NCBI RefSeq assembly: GCF_002082565.1
Contig: NZ_CP020562.1
Location: forward strand, 2,294,001-2,358,000
Length of the DNA stretch: 64,000 nucleotides
Reading direction: 5' to 3'
Origin: Halomonas sp. GT
GTDB lineage: Bacteria; Pseudomonadota; Gammaproteobacteria; Pseudomonadales; Halomonadaceae
The notes below the pieces were generated by a model, which did no database searches, was not told the origin of the DNA, and saw only the letters and a program-made list of their open reading frames with translations. Of the stretch, positions 44,630 through 54,090 are shown one piece after another. Position 1 is the stretch's first letter. The number at the start of each line of letters is the position of its first letter. The position numbers and the translations under genes are program-made.

Positions 44630-45199
44630 ATGAAACGCTTGGCAAGCACCTTGTTTTATAGCTTTGCTGGTTCCATGCTGCCATTTATGAGCTGTTTAGC
44701 CAGCGGCGGAGATACTGACCTCGCCTATGCGTCTCCAAACAGCGAGTTTATGTCCCTGCGCAACGGTGTCGTTTTAGAGGGCAGCGACTTAAGCAGCCTC
44801 GATAGTTACACCACTGGCTTTCGTTTTACGGCCGGCTTTAGTCCATGGCAGTTACCACAGCTGGATATTGGCGCTGAAATTGCCTACCGCGAAAGTGAAG
44901 AAGTTCCCATCTCATCCAGTGTTGACCCTCTTATCATGGATACTCTCAGCCTGGGCGGTGCCATCGTTGCAGGCGTGCGAATGGGCGCTTTTAGTATTTA
45001 CGCTAAGTCTGGCCTCACAGAGTGGCGTGGCGAAACCGATCAGCCATTAGCCGACGACGGCGGCACCGCCTTCCTGCAAGGCTTTGGTGCCACCATGACC
45101 ATCAATCGTTTGGTAAGCCGCGTAGAGTACGAACGTATCGATGCCCCCACCCTCAGCCATCTCAATATGCTAAGCGCCTCTCTGCACCTGCCGTTTTAG
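44630..45199 (+). CDS. Small outer-membrane beta-barrel-like protein
   Basis: A 189-residue exported protein with a signal peptide (MKRLASTLFYSFAG and on, cleavage near residue 26) and alternating hydrophobic/polar strands (TGFRFTAGF, LDIGAEIAYRES, GAFSIYAKSGL, NRLVSRVEYERID) ending in the aromatic LHLPF, the usual C-terminal mark for outer-membrane barrel insertion. It resembles the OmpA-like/OM beta-barrel group, with a predicted eight-strand barrel. The role is unknown. Its 3' end overlaps the convergent antiporter gene by four bases. Confidence 0.7.
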   Translation: MKRLASTLFYSFAGSMLPFMSCLASGGDTDLAYASPNSEFMSLRNGVVLEGSDLSSLDSYTTGFRFTAGFSPWQLPQLDIGAEIAYRESEEVPISSSVDPLIMDTLSLGGAIVAGVRMGAFSIYAKSGLTEWRGETDQPLADDGGTAFLQGFGATMTINRLVSRVEYERIDAPTLSHLNMLSASLHLPF

Positions 45200-47094
45200 C
45201 GGCTCCCTTCGGATGCCTGTTCAGGTGGCGTCCATACGGGTTCTTCTGCTTGATTTGTCTCATCCCAGCCGTGCCGCATTGACTTACTCAGCGCTTCTTC
45301 CAGTTTCATAAACAGTTCGCCGTAACGCGGGCTAAAGCTAATGCCCTCCTCAATTTCTTTCCAGGCTTCAAACAGCTCATCTTCATGGGCATTTTCGTGT
45401 TGCTCAAACGAGTCGATCATCTGCTTGGCACGCATAGGGTGTACACCCATAGCCGTTAACGTATGGCCACCCAGTTCTAGCGCAGAGTGATAAACCTCTC
45501 TGGTTACATCGTCAGCGCCTGCTTCGCGAAGCTGATACCCATGGCCACGGTCAAATGCACGCGCCAACACCCAAACGTTGGGATAGTACTGTTTTACGTG
45601 CTTCACCATATCAACAGCCCGCTCGCGATCATCAATCGCCACCACCATCACTCGCGCATGCGCAATACCCGCGGTTTCTAGAAGGTCTGAACGACTGGCA
45701 TCCCCAAAGTAGCTTTTAATCCGAATATGGCGGAGGAGTTCAATTTGCTCAATTTCAAGATCTAAGGCCACGATGGGAATGTTATTAGCGCGCAACAAGC
45801 GACATACAATCTGCCCAAAACGACCGACACCAGCGATGATTACTGGCGCTTGCTCTTCGATCTTATCGGCAGCGCGCGTGTCGTTTTTCACTGTTTGGTA
45901 GCGCGGCAGTACTAAGCGGTCATAGGCAATAAACAACAGCGGCGTCACAAACATGGAAAACGCGACAACCAGCGAAAGTAATTGCGACACATCAACAGGA
46001 ATAACGTTGCTCTGCACGCTGTAAGTTAACAGCACAAACCCAAATTCCCCTGCCTGCGCAAGGCTTAACGTAAACAGCCAGCCATTACTGCTTCGAACAC
46101 GAAACAGTAATGCCAAACCAAACAAAACGATGCCTTTTACAAGGATAACAGCGAGTACGAGCGCTATTACCGTTAACCACTGCTCAGCGAATACCTGAAA
46201 ATTTATCCCAGCCCCAACCGTAATAAAAAATAGGCCGAGTAAAAGCCCTTTGAACGGCTCGATATTGGCTTCAATCTCGTGTTTGAATTCGCTGTTGGCA
46301 AGTACAATACCGGCTAAAAACGCACCAAGTGCTGGAGACAAATTAACAATCCCCATCAGCGCAGCAATGCCAATAACCAGCATTAAAGCGGCAGCCGTAA
46401 ACACTTCTCTCAAACCGGAGGAAATCACGTAGCGAAACAATATTGGCCCAAGGTAATGCCCACCAATAATTACAACCCCAACAGCCCCAACCACCACCAG
46501 TCCGTGGAGCCATGCAGGCATACCCTGGACAAGGCTAAGGCTGCCATGTTCAGCATAGCTACCACCTGCCCCCATTAATTCGGGCAGCGCCAATAGTGGA
46601 ATCAATGCCAACATCAAGATCACCGCGATGTCTTGAAATAGCAGCACTGAAAACGCGCTACGCCCGCCTTCAGTTTTCGTGAGTCCTTTTTCGTTTAGGG
46701 TTTGCAGCACAATCGCCGTTGAGGAAAGCGCAAAAATCAAACCGATGGCTAAGGAAGTTTGCCACGCAAGTCCCAGCCACCAAGCAATAGCGGTGCCTGC
46801 AGCGGCTGTTATCACCACCTGTAAACCACCCATCCCTATCAAGCTTACCCGCATCGCCCACAACCCTTTTGGGTCGAGCTCCATACCGACTAAAAACAGC
46901 ATCATTACCACACCAAACTCAGCAAAATGCTGAATTGTTGTGGTCTCCTGCCCTACCAAGCCTAGCACTGGGCCAATCACTACCCCTGCTACCAAATAGC
47001 CAAGCACCGAGCCAAGGCCAAACCGTTTGGCCAGCGGAACAGCTATTACCGCTGCAATAAGGTAGATAAATGCTTGAATAAAGTAGCCAGTCAT
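45196..47094 (-). CDS. CPA2-family K+/H+ antiporter (KefB/KefC-like)
   Basis: A 632-residue inner-membrane protein. About 12 membrane segments (residues 5-385) form a cation/proton exchanger domain, followed by a TrkA-N nucleotide-binding domain (IIAGVGRFGQIVCRLL, then an acidic end VALDLE) and a regulatory tail. It is likely to expel potassium or sodium in exchange for protons and to respond to NAD(H) or glutathione adducts. In a halophile it fits ion homeostasis. It diverges from trpR, and the shared 120-base gap holds the TrpR palindrome. Confidence 0.9.
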   Translation of the reverse strand: MTGYFIQAFIYLIAAVIAVPLAKRFGLGSVLGYLVAGVVIGPVLGLVGQETTTIQHFAEFGVVMMLFLVGMELDPKGLWAMRVSLIGMGGLQVVITAAAGTAIAWWLGLAWQTSLAIGLIFALSSTAIVLQTLNEKGLTKTEGGRSAFSVLLFQDIAVILMLALIPLLALPELMGAGGSYAEHGSLSLVQGMPAWLHGLVVVGAVGVVIIGGHYLGPILFRYVISSGLREVFTAAALMLVIGIAALMGIVNLSPALGAFLAGIVLANSEFKHEIEANIEPFKGLLLGLFFITVGAGINFQVFAEQWLTVIALVLAVILVKGIVLFGLALLFRVRSSNGWLFTLSLAQAGEFGFVLLTYSVQSNVIPVDVSQLLSLVVAFSMFVTPLLFIAYDRLVLPRYQTVKNDTRAADKIEEQAPVIIAGVGRFGQIVCRLLRANNIPIVALDLEIEQIELLRHIRIKSYFGDASRSDLLETAGIAHARVMVVAIDDRERAVDMVKHVKQYYPNVWVLARAFDRGHGYQLREAGADDVTREVYHSALELGGHTLTAMGVHPMRAKQMIDSFEQHENAHEDELFEAWKEIEEGISFSPRYGELFMKLEEALSKSMRHGWDETNQAEEPVWTPPEQASEGSR

Positions 47095-47137
47095 TGGGTT
47101 TCCTCAAATTGGCGCGAACGGCTTGACTTCGCTGAAC

Positions 47138-47177
47138 AATAAGATACTGTACTAGTACGCTAGTACAGTATCTTATT
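47138..47177. promoter_or_regulatory. TrpR operator, very long perfect palindrome
   Basis: Two perfect 18-base arms (AATAAGATACTGTACTAG and its complement) around the 4-base centre TACG. The inner GTACTAG...CTAGTAC is the core recognised by E. coli TrpR. It lies 35 bases before trpR and 43 bases before the antiporter start on the other strand, so it should mediate tryptophan-dependent repression of trpR-trpE-trpG. Confidence 0.85.
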
Positions 47178-47211
47178 CATTTATTTTGTGCCTATACGGT
47201 GAACCTACTCT

Positions 47212-47505
47212 ATGTCATTTGATGATGACCATCAGGCTGATTTAGTACGCTATTTACTTGGCATTGACTCACCAGAGGCAATGAACGAGGCACTAGCCAG
47301 CTTGTTAACGCCCGCAGAGTACCAAGAAATCAGCAAGCGCCTACAGATTTTTAAACTTTTGCGTGAAGGAGTCCCCCACCGCAAAATCGCTGAAACTCTG
47401 GGCGTTGGTATTGCCACGGTATCCCGCGGTTCACGCGCTTTAACCACGCTACCCTCTTCAACGTTACCTTCATCACTACCGTCCCCCACTTCACGGACCG
47501 ATTAA
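47212..47505 (+). CDS. trpR: Trp operon repressor
   Basis: A 97-residue TrpR-type repressor, all helical; the DNA-binding helix-turn-helix reads HRKIAETLGVGIATVSRGSRAL. TrpR binds its operator only when loaded with tryptophan. It directly precedes trpE with a two-base gap, so it is in the operon it regulates; in E. coli trpR lies elsewhere. The C-terminal tail is rich in Ser/Thr/Pro and not conserved. Confidence 0.92.
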   Translation: MSFDDDHQADLVRYLLGIDSPEAMNEALASLLTPAEYQEISKRLQIFKLLREGVPHRKIAETLGVGIATVSRGSRALTTLPSSTLPSSLPSPTSRTD

Positions 47506-47507
47506 TC

Positions 47508-48932
47508 ATGACGACCATTACGCCTGCTTCATCAGGCCCGCAGCCTTTTACGCTGTCGCGCAAGCCTCACTATGTCACCCTGGCGGCGGACTGTGACTTT
47601 TTTGCTCTGTTTCAAAAAATTGAACGCCAATTTGATACCTGCTACATGCTGGAATCACTAGGCGAAGATAGCCATATGGCACGCCACTCAATTATTGGCT
47701 TTGATCCTGAGTACACGCTTTACGCCAATGGCGGCACGTTAACTATTGAAGATCGTGACGGTAATGCAAACCACTACCCAAGCGATAACCCTTATGAGTT
47801 GCTACGCAGCTTGATTCCGCAGAATATTATTTCTCGTAAGTATGCAGGCGGACTAAGTGGTTATCTTGGTTATGACGCTATGCAATACTTTGAGCCTTCG
47901 CTATCGTTGAAAGCTAGCGACGATTTCGACACGTTTCGATTTGGCCTTTATAAAGACGGCTTGATCCTCGACAAAATGACCGGGGAAGTGACCTATTTTT
48001 ATTACGACAACAGTCGGTACGCGTTTCTGCAAACCTTGATCGACGCTGATGATATCCCCCCAGGCTCGTTGCATATTACTGCGCTGGGCGACACCATGAG
48101 CCGCGAAGAACACGCCGAAGCGGTGGCCAAGGTGAAGCAGGACATCATCGACGGTAAGGTTTTCCAGTGCGAAGTGGGCTTTAAAAAGCGCTTTAGCATT
48201 AAAGGCGATACGCTAGCGCTCTACGATCAGTTGCGCACCATTAACCCGTCGCCACAGATGTACTACGTGAAATTTGGCGAGCAGAAGCTGATTGGCGCCA
48301 GCCCCGAGCTGCTGTTCCGACTGCGCCAGGGCGAAATGGAGACTTTCCCGTTGGCTGGAACGACCACTCGCGGCAAGACGCCTCAGGAAGATACCCAGCT
48401 AGCCCGTGCGCTACTCAACGACCCTAAAGAGATTGCCGAGCACAATATGATTGTGGATCTACACCGCAATGATATTGGTCGGGTGGCACAATTTGGCACG
48501 GTGAAAGTACGTAGCCTGATGGACATCAAGCGCTTTAGCCACGTGCAACATATCTCCAGTGAAATTGTTGGAATTATTGCCGAAGGCGAAGATATGTTTA
48601 CCTCCCTCGCCAGCAACTTCCCTGCGGGTACGCTGACGGGTGCGCCAAAAATCGAAGCAATGAAAATCATTGATGATTTAGAAATTGACGGTCGTGGCCC
48701 TTATGGCGGCGCGGTTGGTCAGTTCTCTTTTAACGGCGACTGCACCTTTGCGATCCCCATTCGTACGGTCTTTGTAAATGGTGAAAGCGCTTACGTGCAA
48801 ACCTGTGGCGGCAACGTATTTGATAGCAACGCCGAAGATGAATACGAGGAAATTCGCCGAAAATTTGCTGGCACCCGCAAAGCCCTCGCCCCTTTTATGA
48901 GCGTGGATACGGACATGGAGAGTCAAGCATGA
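47508..48932 (+). CDS. trpE: Anthranilate synthase component I
   Basis: A 474-residue chorismate-using enzyme that makes anthranilate with TrpG. It is shorter than E. coli TrpE (520). The feedback-binding LES motif (CYMLESLGEDS) is present, as is the chorismate-binding core: FQCEVGFKKRF, FPLAGTTTRGKT, AEHNMIVDLHRNDIGR and FPAGTLTGAPK. It should be inhibited by tryptophan. No trpD, trpC, trpB or trpA follows, so the rest of the pathway lies elsewhere. It overlaps trpG by four bases. Confidence 0.9.
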   Translation: MTTITPASSGPQPFTLSRKPHYVTLAADCDFFALFQKIERQFDTCYMLESLGEDSHMARHSIIGFDPEYTLYANGGTLTIEDRDGNANHYPSDNPYELLRSLIPQNIISRKYAGGLSGYLGYDAMQYFEPSLSLKASDDFDTFRFGLYKDGLILDKMTGEVTYFYYDNSRYAFLQTLIDADDIPPGSLHITALGDTMSREEHAEAVAKVKQDIIDGKVFQCEVGFKKRFSIKGDTLALYDQLRTINPSPQMYYVKFGEQKLIGASPELLFRLRQGEMETFPLAGTTTRGKTPQEDTQLARALLNDPKEIAEHNMIVDLHRNDIGRVAQFGTVKVRSLMDIKRFSHVQHISSEIVGIIAEGEDMFTSLASNFPAGTLTGAPKIEAMKIIDDLEIDGRGPYGGAVGQFSFNGDCTFAIPIRTVFVNGESAYVQTCGGNVFDSNAEDEYEEIRRKFAGTRKALAPFMSVDTDMESQA

Positions 48933-49588
48933 AAGTGCTAATTATTGATAACTACGACTCCTTCACCTATAACCTGTATCAGTTTATTGGTGAGATTTTA
49001 ACCACGGAAAAAAATCGCGGTGAGCTGCCTCATTTCGAGATTATTGTTAAGCGCAATAACCAAATCGACTTCAAAGCGATAGAAGCCATGGCGCCTGATC
49101 GCATCATTATCTCTCCTGGCCCAGGCTCACCGGATGATCCGCGCTATTTTGGCGTCTGTGCCGACGTTATCGAGAAACTCGGCAAAACCACACCACTATT
49201 GGGCGTGTGCCTGGGCATGCAGGGCATTGTTCACGTCTTTGGCGGCAAGGTGATAAAAGCACCACTGCCGATGCATGGCAAAATCAGTCCGATCAACCAC
49301 AACAATCGCTCGGTGTTTAATGGCGTACCCGACCAGCTTGAAGTGATGCGCTATCACTCATTGATTGCGGACGCCCTCTCCCTGCCCGACTGCCTGGAAG
49401 TGACTGCATCAGTGGGCGCGCTAGGTGCTGACAAGTTTGAGCAACGCAGCCACTGGCAAACAGTGGGTGAGTTTGAATTGATGGGCGTAAAGCACCGTGA
49501 CTACCCCATTCACGGCATTCAGTTTCACCCTGAATCGTTTGCCACAGAAGGTGGCAAAGAACTCATTGCTAATTTCTTATTTGCCTGA
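48929..49588 (+). CDS. trpG: Anthranilate synthase component II (glutamine amidotransferase)
   Basis: A 219-residue class I glutamine amidotransferase providing ammonia to TrpE. The triad Cys94 in GVCLGMQG, His200 and Glu202 in FHPESFATEGG is intact. It overlaps trpE by four bases. PabA is closely related, but pairing with a TrpE-type partner under TrpR control supports trpG. The insert with KRNNQIDFKAIEAMAPDR is regular. Confidence 0.9.
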   Translation: MKVLIIDNYDSFTYNLYQFIGEILTTEKNRGELPHFEIIVKRNNQIDFKAIEAMAPDRIIISPGPGSPDDPRYFGVCADVIEKLGKTTPLLGVCLGMQGIVHVFGGKVIKAPLPMHGKISPINHNNRSVFNGVPDQLEVMRYHSLIADALSLPDCLEVTASVGALGADKFEQRSHWQTVGEFELMGVKHRDYPIHGIQFHPESFATEGGKELIANFLFA

Positions 49589-49623
49589 TCCATCAGCTTG
49601 CAGGTATGCAATAGATTAGGCGC

Positions 49624-49653
49624 CAAAGGCGGGCCCCCAAGGCTGCCCGCCTT
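49624..49653. terminator. Bidirectional terminator trpG/rluF
   Basis: AAAGGCGGGC pairs with GCCCGCCTTT around a 10-base loop, between convergent trpG and the pseudouridine synthase gene, with T-rich sequence on both sides. Confidence 0.75.
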
Positions 49654-49664
49654 TCTATTTCTAT

Positions 49665-50714
49665 TTAACGCTTCCCTTTCGCCCGACCAACACGGCCTTT
49701 ACCGACTGGCTTAGCCCCGGCCTTGCCTTTTACGCTTGCCTTACCCGCGCCAGCAGCTTTGGCCTTGGGGTGTGGCTTACCCGACGCACCAGCCTTCGAG
49801 CCGGCACGTGCTTTTCCGCTGGCGTTTTTTTTGCCCTTGGGTGGCGGTTTGCTGCCAACCTCTTTAGCTCCTGGCTTAGCCGGTTTCTGCCGCCCCTGTT
49901 TATGCCGCCCCTTGGTGGCTGTTTTTTTAGGCTTGTTAGCGCCTGCCCCCGAATTGTAATCAGGCCGCGCAGTCTGGCTCTTTTCAGGCACTGCCTCAGA
50001 GCGTTCTGTCAGCGCGACAATCGTATCAATCTCTTTAGGAGTTAAATCCCGCCAGTCACCTAGGGCCAACCCTTGCAGGGAAACATTCATTATTCGCGTG
50101 CGAACGAGCTGGGTGACCTCGTAGCCAAAGTACTCGCACATACGGCGAATCTGGCGGTTCAACCCTTGCACCAGCGTAATAGTGAACACGAACGTCGATT
50201 CTTTGGTCACTTTACACTTTTTAGTCACTTGCCCAAGGATAGGTACACCCTTTTGCATGCCCGCAACAAATTCATCGGTAACCGGCTTATTGACCGTAAC
50301 CACATACTCTTTTTCATGATTATTATTGGCGCGCAGAATTTTATTAACCAAGTCGCCATTATTGGTTAGAAAGATTAGCCCCTGCGAGTCTTTATCGAGC
50401 CGCCCAATGGGAAAGATGCGTGTGCCATGCTTCACGAATTCAACAATATTATCTTTTTCGCTGGATTCGGTGGTACTGACAATCCCCACTGGCTTATTCA
50501 GCGCAATAAGCACCAAATCCTCTTCTTCCTGAGGCTCTATCTCCTGACCGTTGACCTTAACCCGATCACCCGGCACTACTTGATCGCCTGTCGTTGCCCG
50601 ACGCCCATTAATCCAAACATTGCCTTGTTCAACATAGCGGTCAGCCTCTCGGCGAGAACATAAACCGCTTTCGCTGATGTATTTATTGATGCGGGTAGAT
50701 TTTCGTAACGACAT
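49665..50714 (-). CDS. rluF: 23S rRNA pseudouridine synthase RluF-like, with long basic tail
   Basis: A 349-residue enzyme that isomerises a uridine in 23S rRNA. An N-terminal S4 RNA-binding domain (about residues 5-60) is followed by the RsuA-family catalytic domain with Asp107 in [10 protein letters not shown] and the [19 protein letters not shown] motif. From about residue 243 to the end there is a low-complexity tail of Lys, Ala, Gly and Pro repeats that probably binds RNA. RluF (U2604) is the best match, but RluB/RluE relatives share the same layout. Confidence 0.87.
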   Translation of the reverse strand: MSLRKSTRINKYISESGLCSRREADRYVEQGNVWINGRRATTGDQVVPGDRVKVNGQEIEPQEEEDLVLIALNKPVGIVSTTESSEKDNIVEFVKHGTRIFPIGRLDKDSQGLIFLTNNGDLVNKILRANNNHEKEYVVTVNKPVTDEFVAGMQKGVPILGQVTKKCKVTKESTFVFTITLVQGLNRQIRRMCEYFGYEVTQLVRTRIMNVSLQGLALGDWRDLTPKEIDTIVALTERSEAVPEKSQTARPDYNSGAGANKPKKTATKGRHKQGRQKPAKPGAKEVGSKPPPKGKKNASGKARAGSKAGASGKPHPKAKAAGAGKASVKGKAGAKPVGKGRVGRAKGKR

Positions 50715-50782
50715 AAAACGCCATAGGCAAAAGTGTGGTGAAGTGGTTAAGCAAAATTCAAAAGCTAACGTTAAAAGCCTAA

Positions 50783-51331
50783 CTAGAAGCCGGACCCAGG
50801 TTGTTTAAGAAACTCTATTTCGGCTGGCGTAGATACCCGGCCCAACACGTCGTTTCGGTGGGGATAACGACCAAAGCGGTCAATGATCGCTTTGTGACGA
50901 ATCTCGAAATCCAAGTTGTTCTCTAGCCCAGGCTGATCAAACAGCTGCATTGCCACTTTATGAATAGCGGCAGACTCACTGTGCATATAAGGCATGTATA
51001 AAAAACTACGCTCGACTGGAGCCAGTTCGTTATCTACCGCTAATGCAACCGCTTCCTGTGCAAGCGCTAAGGCTAACGCATCACTGGCGAAGGCTTGCGG
51101 GCGGTCACGGTAGATATTTCGAGAAAACTGGTCCAGCACAATAATTTCAGCCAGCCGCCCTCGAGCAGTACTGCGCCACTCATAACATTCACAAGCAGCC
51201 GCTTTGGTCAGCAGTGGGCCGAAACGCTGGGTAATCTGCTGATCCATCGACGTATCTTTTTTAAACCACTGCGCTGGCGTTAATTCATTAAACCAAAACG
51301 ACAGTACTGACTGAGCATCCTTTATCATCAC
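50783..51331 (-). CDS. DUF924 family protein
   Basis: A 182-residue soluble helical protein of the DUF924 family, recognised by [14 protein letters not shown] at the start, [13 protein letters not shown] in the middle and [14 protein letters not shown] near the end. The fold is TPR-like; the function is unknown. It appears monocistronic. Confidence 0.88.
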   Translation of the reverse strand: MMIKDAQSVLSFWFNELTPAQWFKKDTSMDQQITQRFGPLLTKAAACECYEWRSTARGRLAEIIVLDQFSRNIYRDRPQAFASDALALALAQEAVALAVDNELAPVERSFLYMPYMHSESAAIHKVAMQLFDQPGLENNLDFEIRHKAIIDRFGRYPHRNDVLGRVSTPAEIEFLKQPGSGF

Positions 51332-51360
51332 GCCCCCAATTCCTAATAAGGTGATGACGA

Positions 51361-51383
51361 CGCCGCCACACGTAGTGGCGGCG
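51361..51383. terminator. Stem-loop between DUF924 gene and ppc
   Basis: Perfect 9-base inverted repeat CGCCGCCAC/GTGGCGGCG with a 5-base loop. The T-rich end is on the plus side, although ppc and the DUF924 gene are on the minus strand, so terminator function for ppc is uncertain. Confidence 0.5.
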
Positions 51384-51394
51384 TACTGTTATTT

Positions 51395-54043
51395 TTAACC
51401 CGTATTGCGTAAACCTGCTGCAATACCTGCCATGGTCACCATGAGCGCACGAGAGAGATCGGCACTAATGGCACCATCGGCGTCCCGATTACGCTGCAGA
51501 AGCTCCGCTTGCAAGCCATGAAGCGGGTCGATGTAAGGGTTGCGCACATCAATTGCTTGGCGAATAAGCGGGGTGTTTTCAAGCAGCTTCTCTTGCTGAA
51601 GGATATCCAACACGACGTTTTCAAGCCGCTCAAAACGCTCCCTTAGCTTCTTACCCAATGCTTTCAGCGAAGGCTCATCGACCAAGCGATGCTCATAGTA
51701 AGCCGCAATCGCTACATCCGCTTTGGCCAACAGCATTTCCAACATATCGAGATAGGTGCCAAAGAAAGGCCACTGACTGCGCATTTCTTGCAGCACTTCC
51801 CGACCGCCTGGCTGCTCCAGGCGTCGTGAGAACGCCTCACCGCTGCCCAACCAAGCAGGTAGCATCAAGCGAATCTGTGTCCAAGCAAAAATCCACGGAA
51901 TCGCTCGTAAGGTTTCCACGCCACCATCCTGGCGACGCTTGGTTGGCCGGGAGCCAAGCGGCAGTCTACCCAGCGCGCCTTCCGGCGTAACCGCACGGAA
52001 ATAAGGGACAAAATCGGGGTCTTCACGCACTACGCCCACATAGGCGGCATGGGCTACTTTCGCCAGCTGGTCCATTTCTTCACGCCACTGAGGCTCCGGT
52101 GCGGGCGGTGGCAAGAGCGTCGCTTCCATGACCGCACAGGCGTAAATTTCCATAGAGCGCAGCGCGATATCTGGCTGACCAAACTTAAAGCGAATCATCT
52201 CGCCTTGCTCTGTCACTCGTAGGCTGCCATTCACTGAACCCGGCGGCTGGGAGAGAATCGCCGCATGCGCCGGACCGCCACCGCGTCCAACGGTGCCGCC
52301 ACGGCCATGGAAGAGCGTCAAATCTACGCCATGCTTGTCACATACATCGACTAACGACTCTTGGGCACGGTACTGTGCCCAGGCAGCAGCAAGCTGTCCG
52401 GCGTCTTTAGCAGAGTCTGAATAGCCGATCATGACTTCTTGTCGGTCTTTCGCCAAGGCGCGGTAACCGGGAAGCGCCAGCAATTGGTCAATGACATCGC
52501 CCGCATGGTCAAGGTCGTTCAGGGTTTCAAACAGCGGTGCGATGGGCAGCGTGACTTGGCCCCCAACCTCTTTCATCAATAGCGCAACGGTTAATACGTC
52601 CGAAGGCTCGGCAGCCATCGAGATAATATAGGTACCCAGCGCTTCAGCGTGCTCTTGAGCAATCACTTTAAAGGTATCGAGCACTTCGCGGGATTCTGCC
52701 GAGCACTCCCAACGGCGTGGGATCAGCGGCCGCCTTGATTCTAGCTCAGCGAGCAGGAACTCTTGGCGCTGAGCTTCGTTCCAGTCCTGGTAGTGCCCCA
52801 AGCCTAGTGCACTGGTGAGTTCTTCCATTACCTGGGCATGCCGGCTGGCCTCCTGGCGCAGGTCAAGTTTGGTCAACGTAACACCGAACACTGCCACGCG
52901 GCGCAAGGTATCAAGCAGCGCGCCATTAGCGATGGTGTCCAACCCGACATCACACAGTGAGCGGTAGCATGCCAGTAGCGGCGCGTAGAGTTGGTCGCGG
53001 GTTTCAATAATTGGTCCGCCGTCATAGTTGCGGCCATCCAGCTCTGCTTTTGCCCAGTCGCGTGTGGCTTCCATTTTATTCAGCAGACGCTTGAGCAGCT
53101 CACGGTAAGGCTCGGCAACTTCTCCTACCTCTGCCTTCAAAGCGCTGTTAGCTTTCCACATTGAAAGCTCGGTTTTCAGCTGTTCAAGGTCGCGTAAATA
53201 GAGATCGGCGGCCATCCATCGGCCCAATAAGAGCACCTCTCGCGTCACTCGCGCGGTGACATTTGGATTGCCATCTCGGTCACCGCCCATCCAGGAAGCG
53301 TAGCGAATAGGCGCGGCATCTAGCGGCAAACGCTCTCCGGCAGTATCGAGTAATAAATTATCCAAATCGCGATGGAAGTCTGGCACTGCCTGCCATAAGG
53401 AGTTTTCGATAACCGCGAAGCCCCATTTGGCTTCATCAACAGGTGTTGGCCGCTCATGACGAATCTCATCGGTATGCCACGCCTGACTGATCAACTCTTC
53501 CAAGCGCCCCTGGGCGCGAGTGCCACGCTCTGGATAGTCTTCAGAGCTTTCAATCGCGGTCAGGCATTCGTCGATAGCATCGTATTTTTGAATCAACGTG
53601 CGGCGGATAACTTCTGTAGGGTGGGCAGTCAGCACTAGCTCAACGCGCATACTGGCCAGGGTTTCTACTAATTTACGGGGCGAATTACCCGCCTGCTGTG
53701 CACGGCTTAGCAGTTCACCAAGCACTGGCTGGGTACCAGGCTTGTAGTCTTCCACCCGGCGAAAGCGCGCCCGGTAGTGCTGTTCAGCAATGTTGGCAAG
53801 GTTCAAAAACTGGTTAAACGCACGCGTCACTGGCAGCAGGTCGCGTTCGGGCAACTGGCGTAGATACTCAATGAGCTCACGCTGCTGCAATGAATCGCCC
53901 TGGCGTCCCCGCTTGGCATGGGCACGAATCGTTTCAATTTTATCAACAAATGACTGGCCTAAATCATCGGCAATCGTACGGCCCAGGCTATCACCGAGAA
54001 TACGCACGTTATCACGTAGCGATTCGTGTAGGTCGTGACTCAT
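51395..54043 (-). CDS. ppc: Phosphoenolpyruvate carboxylase
   Basis: An 882-residue enzyme carboxylating phosphoenolpyruvate to oxaloacetate, which refills the citric-acid cycle. Catalytic motifs are intact: VLTAHPTEV near residue 140, and GYSDSAKDAG plus FHGRGGTVGRGGGP in the C-terminal half. The C-terminus ends in NTG as in E. coli. The ATG at 54043 is chosen because AAGGAGG lies eight bases before it; the ATG six bases further upstream is too close to that site. Tetrameric and allosterically controlled in relatives. Confidence 0.96.
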   Translation of the reverse strand: MSHDLHESLRDNVRILGDSLGRTIADDLGQSFVDKIETIRAHAKRGRQGDSLQQRELIEYLRQLPERDLLPVTRAFNQFLNLANIAEQHYRARFRRVEDYKPGTQPVLGELLSRAQQAGNSPRKLVETLASMRVELVLTAHPTEVIRRTLIQKYDAIDECLTAIESSEDYPERGTRAQGRLEELISQAWHTDEIRHERPTPVDEAKWGFAVIENSLWQAVPDFHRDLDNLLLDTAGERLPLDAAPIRYASWMGGDRDGNPNVTARVTREVLLLGRWMAADLYLRDLEQLKTELSMWKANSALKAEVGEVAEPYRELLKRLLNKMEATRDWAKAELDGRNYDGGPIIETRDQLYAPLLACYRSLCDVGLDTIANGALLDTLRRVAVFGVTLTKLDLRQEASRHAQVMEELTSALGLGHYQDWNEAQRQEFLLAELESRRPLIPRRWECSAESREVLDTFKVIAQEHAEALGTYIISMAAEPSDVLTVALLMKEVGGQVTLPIAPLFETLNDLDHAGDVIDQLLALPGYRALAKDRQEVMIGYSDSAKDAGQLAAAWAQYRAQESLVDVCDKHGVDLTLFHGRGGTVGRGGGPAHAAILSQPPGSVNGSLRVTEQGEMIRFKFGQPDIALRSMEIYACAVMEATLLPPPAPEPQWREEMDQLAKVAHAAYVGVVREDPDFVPYFRAVTPEGALGRLPLGSRPTKRRQDGGVETLRAIPWIFAWTQIRLMLPAWLGSGEAFSRRLEQPGGREVLQEMRSQWPFFGTYLDMLEMLLAKADVAIAAYYEHRLVDEPSLKALGKKLRERFERLENVVLDILQQEKLLENTPLIRQAIDVRNPYIDPLHGLQAELLQRNRDADGAISADLSRALMVTMAGIAAGLRNTG

Positions 54044-54090
54044 TGGCATGGCCTCCTTGCGGGGTCGCATTAGTTGTTAAAAGCTAGTTG

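Noticed and set aside
51361..51383. Hairpin as the intrinsic terminator of ppc
   Set aside because: The T-run is on the wrong side for the minus-strand gene. It is listed as a stem-loop with low confidence instead.
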